Below, one piece after another: positions 1-5,395 of a stretch of DNA of 22,692 nt. Source of the DNA: a virus; IMG/VR virus record IMGVR_UViG_3300044611_000337, positions 1-22,692 of that record. One strand, given 5' to 3'. The notes beneath the pieces are model-generated. The model made no database searches and was not told where the DNA came from. It saw only the letters and a program-made list of their open reading frames with translations. Position 1 is the stretch's first letter; every line of letters starts with the position of its first letter. A program made the translations under genes and the position numbers.

Positions 1-8
1 CAATTGTT

Positions 9-83
9 TGGTAGTCCATGACGGATTCGAGCCGCCTTCTGTGCGATGTCGACGCACTGTTCTAACCAGTGAACTAATGGACT
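9..83 (-). tRNA. tRNA-Val(GAC), atypical C33
   Basis: A full cloverleaf can be drawn: 7-bp acceptor (AGTCCAT), D-stem GTTC/GAAC, perfect 5-bp anticodon stem GTGCG/CGCAC, T-loop CTCGAAT, discriminator A and encoded CCA. The anticodon loop reads TCGACAT, giving anticodon GAC (Val) but with C at position 33 where almost all tRNAs have T. The end of the GIY-YIG gene runs 10 nt into its 5' end. Identity is inferred from the loop only. Confidence 0.7.
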
Positions 84-709
84 AATGTTCTGCGACCTTT
101 CCTCCAACCGTCAGGAATAGGATCAATTTTTTTTATCTTCTTGCTTTCTATTTCATTCGTAATCCATATTGTTCCTGATTGCGAATTTTTGTCACCTTGT
201 TGATGACCAATTTCTTTGTATGTATTAATACGCTTTAATTTGGTAGACTCCGAATTCGCTTCAATTCTACCGTTTGTATTCCAAGACAACCGTGTCTCAT
301 ACGACACTTTTTCAAATCTGTTTTTGTGTATCTTGTGCCAATCTAAACTTTTCCTTGCAATTTCTGCTTTTTCTCGATCTAGATCGTTCCACCCAACTTT
401 CCTGGTTGACAAGTTATTAGAGTTAATGTAATCGAACCCACCAAATCCACCTCGACGTAAATTATACACATCTTCTCTCAATAGAAACTCATCTGTTACC
501 ACTTCTTTTTCACGAGCGAACATAGCAGCCGAATCATCGAACTGCTCAAGTATCGTCTTCGTAAAGTTTTCGATCCCGTACTTCTTCATTGCGGATCGAA
601 TGACTTTTCCAGAGCCCATATAACCATCGTCCATAGACTTGGTCTTATGCACTCCTACGTAAATTTTGCCATTCAGATTGTTTCTGATTTCATACAAGTA
701 ATAGAACAT
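74..709 (-). CDS. GIY-YIG homing endonuclease (copy 1)
   Basis: A 211-aa free-standing GIY-YIG nuclease, expected to cut DNA and promote its own spread into tRNA-array sites. The N-terminus carries the GIY-YIG core (YYLYEI near residues 3-8, KIYVGVHKT near 15-23), then KYGIENF and an acidic AREKE segment. The C-terminal WITNE...GWRKGRR block is typical of phage members of the family. The ATG at 709 is chosen over an earlier in-frame one at 775 because AGGAGGA lies just upstream, the 775 start would lie in tRNA-Ser, and the paralogue at 9515-10171 begins at the same residues. A CATAAATA late-promoter-like motif lies at 727-734. The TAG stop lies inside the tRNA-Val gene. The N-terminal third is nearly identical to the second copy, so one is probably a recent duplication or transposition. 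Confidence 0.88.
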   Translation of the reverse strand: MFYYLYEIRNNLNGKIYVGVHKTKSMDDGYMGSGKVIRSAMKKYGIENFTKTILEQFDDSAAMFAREKEVVTDEFLLREDVYNLRRGGFGGFDYINSNNLSTRKVGWNDLDREKAEIARKSLDWHKIHKNRFEKVSYETRLSWNTNGRIEANSESTKLKRINTYKEIGHQQGDKNSQSGTIWITNEIESKKIKKIDPIPDGWRKGRRTLVH

Positions 710-726
710 AATGTCCTCCTTACAAG

Positions 727-734
727 TATTTATG
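727..734 (-). promoter_or_regulatory. T4-type late promoter motif, GIY-YIG copy 1
   Basis: On the minus strand this reads CATAAATA, one base from the T4 late consensus TATAAATA, about 17 nt upstream of the endonuclease start. The same motif sits in the same place in copy 2 (10189-10196), within the shared AGTAGATTTTGCATAAATA. Confidence 0.55.
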
Positions 735-752
735 CAAAATCTACTCTTGTGA

Positions 753-833
753 GGAGAATAATGGACTCGAACCATTGCCCTTTCGGACAGGCCAGCTTTC
801 GAAACTAGTTAATGCCCAGCACACCTACCTTCC
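753..833 (-). tRNA. tRNA-Ser(CGA), no encoded CCA
   Basis: Type II tRNA: acceptor GGAAGGT/ATTCTCC with one mismatch, anticodon arm CTAGT-TTCGAAA-GCTGG (anticodon CGA), long variable arm with a GAAA-like loop, T-arm AATGG-TTCGAGT-CCATT. Unlike most of the array it is followed by TCACAA instead of a discriminator plus CCA. The GIY-YIG cassette begins exactly there. Confidence 0.75.
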
Positions 834-915
834 AAATTCTGTCTGCTTACGATTATGCAGCACTAGTATTGATGCTCAGTGACCACCGTTGGGTGGTTTA
901 GCTCTAGTCGATTTC

Positions 916-1006
916 TGGCGGAAGTGGGCGGATTCGAACCCCCTAACCCCTTTCAGGGTCAAACAGCTTTCAAGGCTGTGTCGCGCTCCGAGACGATAGC
1001 ACTTCC
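916..1006 (-). tRNA. tRNA-Ser(TGA)
   Basis: Type II tRNA: acceptor GGAAGTG/CACTTCC, anticodon arm ACAGC-CTTGAAA-GCTGT (TGA), long variable arm with CCCT/AGGG pairing, T-loop TTCGAAT, discriminator G, CCA encoded. A G-G mismatch lies in the middle of the T-stem. A second Ser(TGA) lies at 6496-6587. Confidence 0.9.
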
Positions 1007-1011
1007 ATTGT

Positions 1012-1182
1012 TTATTTCAAGGCCGCAATTTCTGCCTTTAGTTTCTTGATTCGTTCAGTTAATGTTGGAACACTAACTTCTGCCGCACCGTGTTTCTTTT
1101 TGGTTAAAGCATTTAGCAATTCTGCCTCAGAAGCAGCGAGTTGTTCTTGCAATCGAATCTTCTTCTTTTCAACTTTACTCAT
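1012..1182 (-). CDS. Small charged coiled-coil protein, unknown function
   Basis: A 56-aa ORF beginning MSKVEKKKIRLQEQ and ending KKLKAEIAALK. The start has an excellent ribosome binding site (AAAGGAG, 6 nt spacing), which is the main reason to believe it. The sequence is rich in K, E, L and A with two heptad-like stretches (about residues 4-30 and 41-56) split by a VSVPT turn, so a short helical hairpin or coiled coil is likely. It lies between tRNA-Ser(TGA) and tRNA-Phe. I do not recognise the family. Confidence 0.72.
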   Translation of the reverse strand: MSKVEKKKIRLQEQLAASEAELLNALTKKKHGAAEVSVPTLTERIKKLKAEIAALK

Positions 1183-1201
1183 CTCTGCTCCTTTCTATGT
1201 T

Positions 1202-1277
1202 TGGTCCCTCCCGTTGGTTACGCTCCAACCTCTACGGATTTTCAGTCCGTCGCTTTCACTAGATTAGCTTGAGAGGG
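1202..1277 (-). tRNA. tRNA-Phe(GAA), T-loop variant
   Basis: Acceptor CCCTCTC/GGGAGGG, anticodon arm ACGGA-CTGAAAA-TCCGT (GAA), T-stem GTTGG/CCAAC, discriminator A, CCA encoded. The T-loop reads AGCGTAA instead of TTCRANY, so T54/A58 is replaced by A54/T58. A normal tRNA-Phe is at 6596-6671. Confidence 0.82.
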
Positions 1278-1460
1278 AATGTTCTTTGACAGACAATCAT
1301 CATAAACGTACTCCGCCTGTCAGGGAGAGTGTTTATTGTTTCGCTGATAGTCTGGTAATTACTCCGTCCTATCGTCACCATCCAAATCGTCGCTATGATC
1401 ACTCACGATAGACCTCGGTGGCCATCCGTACCTTAAGGGGTCGTGACGGAAACAAATATT

Positions 1461-1534
1461 TGGCTGTCTAGTGAGGACTCGCACCTCTATCCACCCTTGC
1501 GCTGGGGTATGCTGATCTCTTACACTACTAGACA
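1461..1534 (-). tRNA. tRNA, probably Ala(CGC), with odd anticodon loop
   Basis: Perfect acceptor TGTCTAG/CTAGACA, T-arm GAGG-TGCGAGT-CCTC, discriminator G and CCA identify a tRNA. The anticodon arm folds best as ACCC-CAGCGCAA-GGGT, an 8-nt loop; CGC (Ala) is the likeliest anticodon, but T33 is missing and the D-loop lacks a clear GG. It may be degenerate. Confidence 0.5.
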
Positions 1535-1540
1535 ATTGTT

Positions 1541-1615
1541 TGGAAGCCCTGGGTGGAATTGAACCACCTTACCTGCTTTCAAAGAGCAGTATCTGATCCA
1601 GTCGATTTCAAGGCT
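1541..1615 (-). tRNA. tRNA-Gln(TTG)
   Basis: Acceptor AGCCTTG/CAGGGCT, anticodon arm CTGCT-CTTTGAA-AGCAG (TTG), T-arm GGTGG-TTCAATT-CCACC, CCA encoded. The discriminator is T, unusual for Gln. It is separated from tRNA-Gln(CTG) by 7 nt. Confidence 0.85.
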
Positions 1616-1622
1616 ATATTCT

Positions 1623-1696
1623 TGGCAGGGGAGTACGGGATCGAACCGTAACTTGAAGAGTCAGAGTCTTCTGTACTGCCATTATACTACTCCCCA
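1623..1696 (-). tRNA. tRNA-Gln(CTG)
   Basis: Acceptor TGGGGAG/CTCCCCT (T1-T72 open, in keeping with the weak first pair of Gln tRNAs), anticodon arm GAAGA-CTCTGAC-TCTTC (CTG), T-arm TACGG-TTCGATC-CCGTA, discriminator G, CCA encoded. Confidence 0.9.
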
Positions 1697-1799
1697 ACAT
1701 TGTTCGTACAGCTAGGAGCGACCCTATATACCCAAGTCGGATCAAAGAGGTCTCGCTACTCTCATATGATCACTTTGGCTCTGGTACATTTGCTGTGTT

Positions 1800-1873
1800 T
1801 GGTGGGGGCACTGAGAATCGGACTCAGGTTGACTGGTTAAAAGCCAGATGTCCTACCACTGGACGATACCCCC
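1800..1873 (-). tRNA. tRNA-Lys(TTT)
   Basis: Acceptor GGGGGTA/TGCCCCC, anticodon loop CTTTTAA (TTT) on a CTGG/CCAG stem, T-arm CTGAG-TCCGATT-CTCAG, discriminator A, CCA encoded. Confidence 0.92.
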
Positions 1874-1878
1874 AAATT

Positions 1879-2124
1879 TTATTCTTTCGGAAATCTGAGT
1901 TCCGTTGTTCTACGCTTTGTCCAGTTGTAATCTGGGCCAGTTACATCAACACCTGGCTTACCTACGCTGTTTGGGTTCTCAGACACCATTGTCACGAAAC
2001 GAACACCTTCTTCGTTGCGTAGTGACTCGCACTTGTTTAGCGCGGTCTTTAAGTCATGCACGATAGCCGCACACGGCCAATGGTCATCATCTGGAAGAAC
2101 TCTCGTCCAGTATACACAATACAT
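1879..2124 (-). CDS. Small conserved-type phage protein, unknown function
   Basis: An 81-aa protein, MYCVYWTRV...TKRRTTELRFPKE. The central and C-terminal part (MVSENPNSVGKPGVDVTGPD, about residues 46-65, then YNWTKRR) resembles a small family often seen in phage genomes, recalled from general knowledge and not checked. AAGAGAT lies upstream of the ATG at 2124. The gene fits between tRNA-Lys(TTT) and the next small gene with no overlap. No membrane segment or metal site is evident. Confidence 0.72.
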   Translation of the reverse strand: MYCVYWTRVLPDDDHWPCAAIVHDLKTALNKCESLRNEEGVRFVTMVSENPNSVGKPGVDVTGPDYNWTKRRTTELRFPKE

Positions 2125-2143
2125 TATTATCTCTTTTCATTAG

Positions 2144-2335
2144 TTATACATCTGTTGGTTTCTTAGGAGTCCATACTCCCACTTTTTCACATGACGTTGT
2201 AATTGGTTTCTCTGCTTCTACTTGTGCCAATGCTGCCTGACATTCTTGTTCTGAATTAAAGAACACACTCATAAAAATATAATCAGGTATTGCCGGCGAT
2301 GTCATTGCTATAACCCAGGCTACAATAAAATTCAT
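2144..2335 (-). CDS. Small exported or membrane-anchored protein, unknown function
   Basis: A 63-aa protein with an N-terminal hydrophobic stretch (about residues 3-28, FIVAWVIAMTSPAIPDYIFM) that could be a signal peptide or anchor. A short soluble tail with two cysteines (about residues 32 and 49) follows and could form a disulphide outside the cytoplasm. The start at 2335 has a strong AAAGGAG site. It sits 19 nt upstream of the 81-aa gene on the same strand and probably shares its transcript. No family recognised. Confidence 0.7.
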   Translation of the reverse strand: MNFIVAWVIAMTSPAIPDYIFMSVFFNSEQECQAALAQVEAEKPITTSCEKVGVWTPKKPTDV

Positions 2336-2379
2336 GTCGTGCTCCTTTAGATAAAGTATTTAACCTAAAGGAGCGAATT

Positions 2380-2453
2380 TGGTGCGGGTACTAGGAATCG
2401 AACCTAGGTGGACTGGGTAAGAGCCAGCTATTCTACCATTGAACTACACCCGC
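2380..2453 (-). tRNA. tRNA-Lys(CTT)
   Basis: Acceptor GCGGGTG/TACCCGC, anticodon loop CTCTTAC (CTT) on CTGG/CCAG, T-arm CTAGG-TTCGATT-CCTAG, discriminator A, CCA encoded. Confidence 0.92.
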
Positions 2454-2603
2454 TTAGAGCTTGCGACGCGTTGTATGAAGTGATACAAGGATAAGTCTGG
2501 CAGTCTTAGTGCCTGCGACTAGATTCAGTATCTAGCGGGTTGATTCGTCTTATGCTTCTACTGCGCAACTCTTCTCTCACTAGAGACATCCACGCAGCAC
2601 CTA

Positions 2604-2828
2604 TTACTTCATATTGTCAAGTTCGTCATTCTTTAACCACGGAAACTCTTTAGTAAAGAGCTCTGGCCTAGAAAGTACAAACCACCACAAACGAATATGA
2701 TTGATTCTGTTGCTGCTATCCATTGGGTCTTTCTTACCTTTAACGAAAACAAACACTATAGTTACCAAACCTATTAGTGTCGCAAACGAACCCGATAGTA
2801 ATAACAGAAACAAAAAAATATCTAGCAT
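2604..2828 (-). CDS. Single-pass membrane protein, unknown function
   Basis: A 74-aa protein starting MLDIFLFLLLLSG. An earlier in-frame ATG (2900) would lie inside tRNA-Ala, and AAGGA precedes the ATG at 2828, so that start is chosen. Residues about 2-30 form one strongly hydrophobic helix followed by KGKKD, which predicts a cytoplasmic C-terminal tail under the positive-inside rule. The tail contains IRLWWFVLSRPELFTKEFPW, which may be amphipathic. It lies between a tRNA-free stretch and tRNA-Ala. No family recognised. Confidence 0.65.
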   Translation of the reverse strand: MLDIFLFLLLLSGSFATLIGLVTIVFVFVKGKKDPMDSSNRINHIRLWWFVLSRPELFTKEFPWLKNDELDNMK

Positions 2829-2857
2829 ACTCGTCCTTGGTATTCTTGGTACTTGTT

Positions 2858-2931
2858 TGGTGGAGGTGGAGAGAATCGAACTCTCACGAAAAGCTTGCAA
2901 AGCTTCCAGGCTCCCATTACATCACACCCCC
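2858..2931 (-). tRNA. tRNA-Ala(TGC)
   Basis: Acceptor GGGGGTG/CACCTCC, anticodon arm GAAGC-TTTGCAA-GCTTT (TGC), T-arm GAGAG-TTCGATT-CTCTC, discriminator A, CCA encoded. A second Ala(TGC), with an altered T-loop, is at 11481-11556. Confidence 0.92.
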
Positions 2932-2954
2932 AAATTTAAATCTGCTACTTGTTC

Positions 2955-3028
2955 TGGAGCGGCATGTCAGAATCGAACTGACGTCATCAGCTTGGAAGGC
3001 TGTCATAATACCATTATACTAATGCCGC
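2955..3028 (-). tRNA. tRNA-Gly(TCC)
   Basis: Acceptor GCGGCAT/ATGCCGC, anticodon loop CTTCCAA (TCC), T-arm GTCAG-TTCGATT-CTGAC, discriminator T as in bacterial Gly tRNAs, CCA encoded. A GATAAATA motif lies 8 nt upstream of its 5' end. Confidence 0.93.
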
Positions 3029-3036
3029 GTTAAATT

Positions 3037-3044
3037 TATTTATC
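3037..3044 (-). promoter_or_regulatory. Late-promoter-like motif upstream of tRNA-Gly(TCC)
   Basis: Reads GATAAATA on the minus strand, 8 nt before the tRNA 5' end. The same motif at the same spacing precedes tRNA-Gly(GCC) (5678-5685), which argues against chance. Confidence 0.45.
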
Positions 3045-3072
3045 TGCTGTAAATCTGCTGCTAATAAAACTT

Positions 3073-3167
3073 TGGTAGTCCCCGAGGGTATCGAACCCTC
3101 CCGTCACCGCCTATCTAGCAGTTCTCACAAGTTTATAAAACTCGTCCGCTTCCCAGAGCTGAGGACC
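3073..3167 (-). tRNA. Type II tRNA with antic. TAT (Ile, ATA codon)
   Basis: Acceptor GGTCCTC/GGGGACT (all pairs allowing G-U), anticodon arm CGAGT-TTTATAA-ACTTG (TAT), T-arm GAGGG-TTCGATA-CCCTC, discriminator A, CCA encoded. The variable region is about 27 nt and contains a 5-bp hairpin (ACTGC/GCGGT), although Ile tRNAs normally have a short variable loop. The D-arm is short. Either an Ile tRNA with an inserted arm or a type II tRNA with a changed anticodon. Confidence 0.65.
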
Positions 3168-3176
3168 ATATGTTAC

Positions 3177-3249
3177 GATGGAGCGTGGAATCGAACCACA
3201 TCAATGCTATCGACTTATGAGTTAAGCACATCGATTTGCCGCTCCCATC
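3177..3249 (-). tRNA. tRNA-like, possibly Met(CAT), degenerate
   Basis: A clear T-arm (TGTGG-TTCGATT-CCACG) is flanked by GATGGGA/CTCCATC, pairing six of seven. A CTCATAA heptamer typical of CAT anticodon loops is present, but the flanking stem pairs poorly and no CCA is encoded. Probably a decaying copy. Confidence 0.4.
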
Positions 3250-3293
3250 GCTGGCCAGCTGCGCTATCATTGACTACCATAAACCCCAAAGCT

Positions 3294-3365
3294 TGGCCTC
3301 CACGGAGAGAATCGAACTCCCACAAGCAAGGGTAGAAACCTCGCCGCTGCTCCATCAGCGTGGAG
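3294..3365 (-). tRNA. tRNA-Arg(TCT)
   Basis: Perfect acceptor CTCCACG/CGTGGAG, anticodon arm CGAGG-TTTCTAC-CCTTG (TCT), T-arm GGGAG-TTCGATT-CTCTC, discriminator G, CCA encoded. Confidence 0.9.
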
Positions 3366-3372
3366 AATAATT

Positions 3373-3448
3373 TGGTACCCAGGGTCAGACTCGAACTGAC
3401 ATACTCCCACTTGTAAGGAGGGCGCTAGAACCTCTCAGCTACCCGGGC
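3373..3448 (-). tRNA. tRNA-Val(TAC)
   Basis: Acceptor GCCCGGG/CCTGGGT, anticodon arm CCCTC-CTTACAA-GTGGG (TAC, one T-T mismatch), T-arm GTCAG-TTCGAGT-CTGAC, discriminator A, CCA encoded. Confidence 0.85.
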
Positions 3449-3455
3449 ATTATTC

Positions 3456-3543
3456 TGGAGCGACCTGAGAGAATCGAACTCTCATCTGGGCTTTCGCCAC
3501 GCTAGTTTGGAAGACTAGTGCCCAACCATTAGGCCAAGGCCGC
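3456..3543 (-). tRNA. tRNA-Gly(TCC) with extra variable arm
   Basis: Acceptor GCGGCCT/AGGTCGC, Gly-like D-arm (CCTAATGGTTGGG), anticodon arm CTAGT-CTTCCAA-ACTAG (TCC), T-arm GAGAG-TTCGATT-CTCTC, discriminator T (Gly-like), CCA encoded. The variable region is 18 nt and contains GGC-GAAA-GCC, a hairpin not expected in a Gly tRNA. The normal Gly(TCC) at 2955-3028 has a 5-nt variable loop. Confidence 0.82.
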
Positions 3544-3773
3544 ATTTGTAAAACAGGATACACATTGGTTTTTCAATTAAAAGTTGAATTTTGTAAGGTG
3601 CTGTAGGTATCCTAAAACTTAAATTCTTGCTCTGCCGTCCGTCTCGGCTCTAGATCGAAAGCTGATCGCCCTTCTGGATGAGTTCCTAGCAGTCATATAC
3701 TAACCTGCACATAAGTAGGCTCACGTTAATGCCAGTCAGTCCCAAGTGCCCGCTGGTCCGGTTTCTAAGTAAC

Positions 3774-3847
3774 TGGTCCCCGGTGCCGGAATCGAACCGT
3801 TCCTTTTCGTTCGAAGCGAAAGATGCATCCAATACACCTCACCGGAG
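3774..3847 (-). tRNA. tRNA-Arg(TCG)
   Basis: Acceptor CTCCGGT/ACCGGGG, perfect anticodon arm TTTCG-CTTCGAA-CGAAA (TCG), T-loop TTCGATT on a T-stem with only three good pairs, discriminator A, CCA encoded. Confidence 0.85.
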
Positions 3848-3848
3848 A

Positions 3849-4055
3849 TTATTTCTTGGCAGACAGTTTATTCAACGCCTCAATTAATTCAGCAATCGAA
3901 GCAGGATGAACAACATCTTTGTATTTTACTTTAAACTTATCGTGCGGCAATTTCTTAGGATCAGTTGTAGCAGGGAAGCCGTTCAGCATGGCCATCCACA
4001 TGTTTAGCTTTTCTATCTCCTCTACTAACTTATCTAAGTTAGGAATGCCTAACAT
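3849..4055 (-). CDS. Small helical protein, unknown function
   Basis: A 68-aa protein, MLGIPNLDKLVEEIEKLN...ELIEALNKLSAKK. Predicted helices lie at both ends (about residues 7-24 and 53-66) with a lysine-rich middle (DPKKLPHDKFKVKYKD). The ATG at 4055 lies 2 nt after the stop of speD (TAG at 4057-4059), and AGGATAG in the end of speD can serve as its ribosome binding site, so the two are probably translated together. That pairing suggests, but does not show, a link to the decarboxylase. Its 3' end stops 2 nt short of tRNA-Arg(TCG). Confidence 0.72.
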   Translation of the reverse strand: MLGIPNLDKLVEEIEKLNMWMAMLNGFPATTDPKKLPHDKFKVKYKDVVHPASIAELIEALNKLSAKK

Positions 4056-4056
4056 G

Positions 4057-4416
4057 CTATCCTGCGTCCCGTATTAAAAAGTTTGGACGGATCTTTGCAG
4101 GATTGCAAAAGTCTTTAATGCATTGTTCAGCAACCTTCGGGTCAAAATTCTTACAACTGAATATGTCAATGTACACTTCACCAGTGTTCATCAAGTGACC
4201 TGTTATATTGCTTGTTGAAATTAGCTGCACGAAACTGTATCCTTCTTTCGGATCACCTTCGCACAAGTATTCGATAATTGGTTCGCCAACTGCGACCATG
4301 TCAATTTTTACAATTACGTCTTTAATAAATGCTGCGATTGCATCTTTGCTGCGCACGGCATCTTTGTCGCACCCAGCGCAATCAAACATAGCATGATATC
4401 CAAAAAATGTGCTCAC
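4057..4416 (-). CDS. speD: S-adenosylmethionine decarboxylase-like protein (SpeD)
   Basis: A 119-aa relative of the prokaryotic pyruvoyl S-adenosylmethionine decarboxylase, which makes the aminopropyl donor for spermidine. N-terminal FGYHAMFDCAGCD (5-17) matches the family's G-x-H-x-x-x-D-x-x-x-C opening. ISTSNITGH (66-74) lines up with the SESHxTIH self-cleavage region, putting Ser69 as the pyruvoyl precursor and His74 as the processing histidine; IDIFSCK (83-89) supplies Cys88, the catalytic acid in the bacterial enzyme. The usual Glu before the serine is Thr here, and the HTWPE motif is replaced, as I recall for other phage members. The start is GTG (4416) with GGAGA 7 nt upstream; an AATAAATA motif lies at 4438-4445. 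Cytosolic enzyme; it could alter host polyamines used in DNA packaging. Confidence 0.85.
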   Translation of the reverse strand: MSTFFGYHAMFDCAGCDKDAVRSKDAIAAFIKDVIVKIDMVAVGEPIIEYLCEGDPKEGYSFVQLISTSNITGHLMNTGEVYIDIFSCKNFDPKVAEQCIKDFCNPAKIRPNFLIRDAG

Positions 4417-4437
4417 TTAATTCTCCAGTTATCATGA

Positions 4438-4445
4438 TATTTATT
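4438..4445 (-). promoter_or_regulatory. Late-promoter-like motif upstream of speD
   Basis: Minus strand AATAAATA, 21 nt before the GTG start of speD. One base from the T4 late consensus; a weak match on its own. Confidence 0.3.
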
Positions 4446-4452
4446 CTAAGCT

Positions 4453-4526
4453 TGGAGCCCTATGTAGGAATCGAACCCACGTATCCTGATTACAAAACAG
4501 GCAGTCTACCATTGAAATAATAGGGC
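4453..4526 (-). tRNA. tRNA-Thr(TGT), Gly-like body
   Basis: Perfect acceptor GCCCTAT/ATAGGGC, anticodon arm CCTGT-TTTGTAA-TCAGG (TGT, closing T-T mismatch), T-arm GTGGG-TTCGATT-CCTAC, CCA encoded. The D-arm TTTCAATGGTAGACT and discriminator T resemble Gly tRNAs, so this may be a re-anticodoned Gly tRNA. A standard Thr(TGT) is at 5514-5589. Confidence 0.8.
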
Positions 4527-4532
4527 GTTGTT

Positions 4533-4619
4533 TGGCGGAGAGACTGGGACTCGAACCCAGATACCCCTTGCAGGGCGGCAGATTAGCAATCTGCTGAGAT
4601 ACCATTACCCGACCTCTCC
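4533..4619 (-). tRNA. tRNA-Ser(GCT)
   Basis: Type II tRNA: acceptor GGAGAGG/TCTCTCC, anticodon arm GCAGA-TTGCTAA-TCTGC (GCT), long variable arm with CCCT/AGGG pairing, T-arm CTGGG-TTCGAGT-CCCAG, discriminator G, CCA encoded. Confidence 0.93.
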
Positions 4620-4630
4620 GTTAAATTGTT

Positions 4631-4666
4631 TGGTGCCCATGGTCGGACTCGAACCGACAAAAGTCT
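4631..4666 (-). pseudogene. 3' half of a split tRNA (partner at about 5396-5431)
   Basis: Intact T-arm GTCGG-TTCGAGT-CCGAC, acceptor strand CATGGGC, discriminator A and CCA, preceded by only AGACTTTT before the sequence becomes the CCA end of tRNA-Leu(GAG). Its acceptor strand pairs with GCCCGTG at 5425-5431, on the far side of the HNH gene, so the gene appears cut in the anticodon region. Confidence 0.72.
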
Positions 4667-4744
4667 TGGTGGGAACGATGAGATTCGAACTCACAAGCAA
4701 AACGTTCTCAACGTTTTAGGTTTACCGATTTCCGTCACGTTCCC
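4667..4744 (-). tRNA. tRNA-Leu(GAG) with short variable loop
   Basis: Perfect acceptor GGGAACG/CGTTCCC, anticodon arm AAACG-TTGAGAA-CGTTT (GAG), Leu-like D-arm (CGGAAATCGGTAAACC), T-loop TTCGAAT, discriminator A, CCA encoded. The variable loop is only 5 nt, where bacterial Leu tRNAs have a long arm. The HNH gene ends inside its 5' part. Confidence 0.85.
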
Positions 4745-5354
4745 AATTTTCAATTCTTTTCTGTAATTCATCTAAGGACACAGCGCACCGTCGTCCTTTT
4801 CTTGCGTTATCTAAATGCAAAATAAACCTGCAATTGGCAGGATGCGAAATTATCTTAGGGTCAATATTATTATCATAACCATAAATGACAGATACAACAT
4901 GATCTCTTACAACTCCGGCAAAATTTGGTCTGTAGCCATTGCTATACATTCCATGTTCAACCAATAGCGAATACCCCTCAATCTTGTCAATTATGCCAGA
5001 TAAGTTAAACTGGCATTGTTCTCGATAGATAATCTTCCTTAGCACTTCTTCATCTGTGGTTTTTCTTTTCCCTCGTTTTGTATCTGCATGTTTCTTAATT
5101 CGAGGATCATTTTCTTTAGTTAGCCCCTTTGCCCATGAACGGTTTGACTTAGAGAAGCCAACATGCCGCCCTTCCGCATGGCATTTAGCTACTTGCTGGC
5201 TATTCTTTTGTTTGTTGGCCGGGCATTTAGTTGAAGAAGAACAGCACATCTTTTTCCCGGTTCGATTCTGATACTGTGCAGTTTGACCACATCCATATGA
5301 GCATAACTCGTCGGTAATTATTTGGTCTGCTGGCTTTGGCCCTCTCTTATTCAT
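4722..5354 (-). CDS. HNH homing endonuclease
   Basis: A 210-aa HNH-type homing endonuclease, predicted to make site-specific DNA breaks. The N-terminus holds a cysteine-rich zinc-ribbon-like segment (CSYGCG about 18-23, CC...KCP about 37-45) and a lysine-rich linker with SWAKGLTKEND. The C-terminal third carries the HNH core: RDH, IIS-HPANC and LDNARKG. The second ATG (5354) is preferred over 5360 because AAGGGA lies 6 nt before it but overlaps the first. A perfect TATAAATA late promoter lies at 5383-5390. The gene sits between the two halves of a tRNA, and its last 23 nt overlap the 5' end of tRNA-Leu(GAG), suggesting that nuclease gene and tRNA-Leu moved as one unit. Confidence 0.87.
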   Translation of the reverse strand: MNKRGPKPADQIITDELCSYGCGQTAQYQNRTGKKMCCSSSTKCPANKQKNSQQVAKCHAEGRHVGFSKSNRSWAKGLTKENDPRIKKHADTKRGKRKTTDEEVLRKIIYREQCQFNLSGIIDKIEGYSLLVEHGMYSNGYRPNFAGVVRDHVVSVIYGYDNNIDPKIISHPANCRFILHLDNARKGRRCAVSLDELQKRIENWERDGNR

Positions 5355-5382
5355 AAACATTCCCTTTTAATTGGTATATGTT

Positions 5383-5390
5383 TATTTATA
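5383..5390 (-). promoter_or_regulatory. T4-type late promoter for the HNH gene
   Basis: Exact TATAAATA on the minus strand, 28 nt upstream of the chosen start. It begins just downstream of the 5' tRNA half, so it belongs to the inserted unit. Confidence 0.65.
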
Positions 5391-5395
5391 TAAAT

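Noticed and set aside
834-915. ATCGTAA T-loop-like string between two Ser tRNAs
   Set aside because: No matching T-stem or acceptor around it.
1278-1460. Possible further tRNA or small gene
   Set aside because: Only ORFs under 20 codons and no T-arm; nothing supportable.
2480-2560. Hairpins resembling a D-armless tRNA (CTAGA/TCTAG and GGCA/TGCC)
   Set aside because: An acceptor-like pair ATAAGAC/GACTTAT can be drawn, but the T-loop is wrong and only 11 nt are left for the D region; not distinguishable from chance.
2701-3335. Several plus-strand open frames (60-110 aa)
   Set aside because: Antisense to tRNA-Ala, Gly, Ile and Arg genes and to the membrane-protein gene.
3544-3773. 230-nt gap between tRNA-Gly and tRNA-Arg(TCG)
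   Set aside because: A small TTCAA/TTGAA hairpin but no ORF with a start signal and no tRNA elements.
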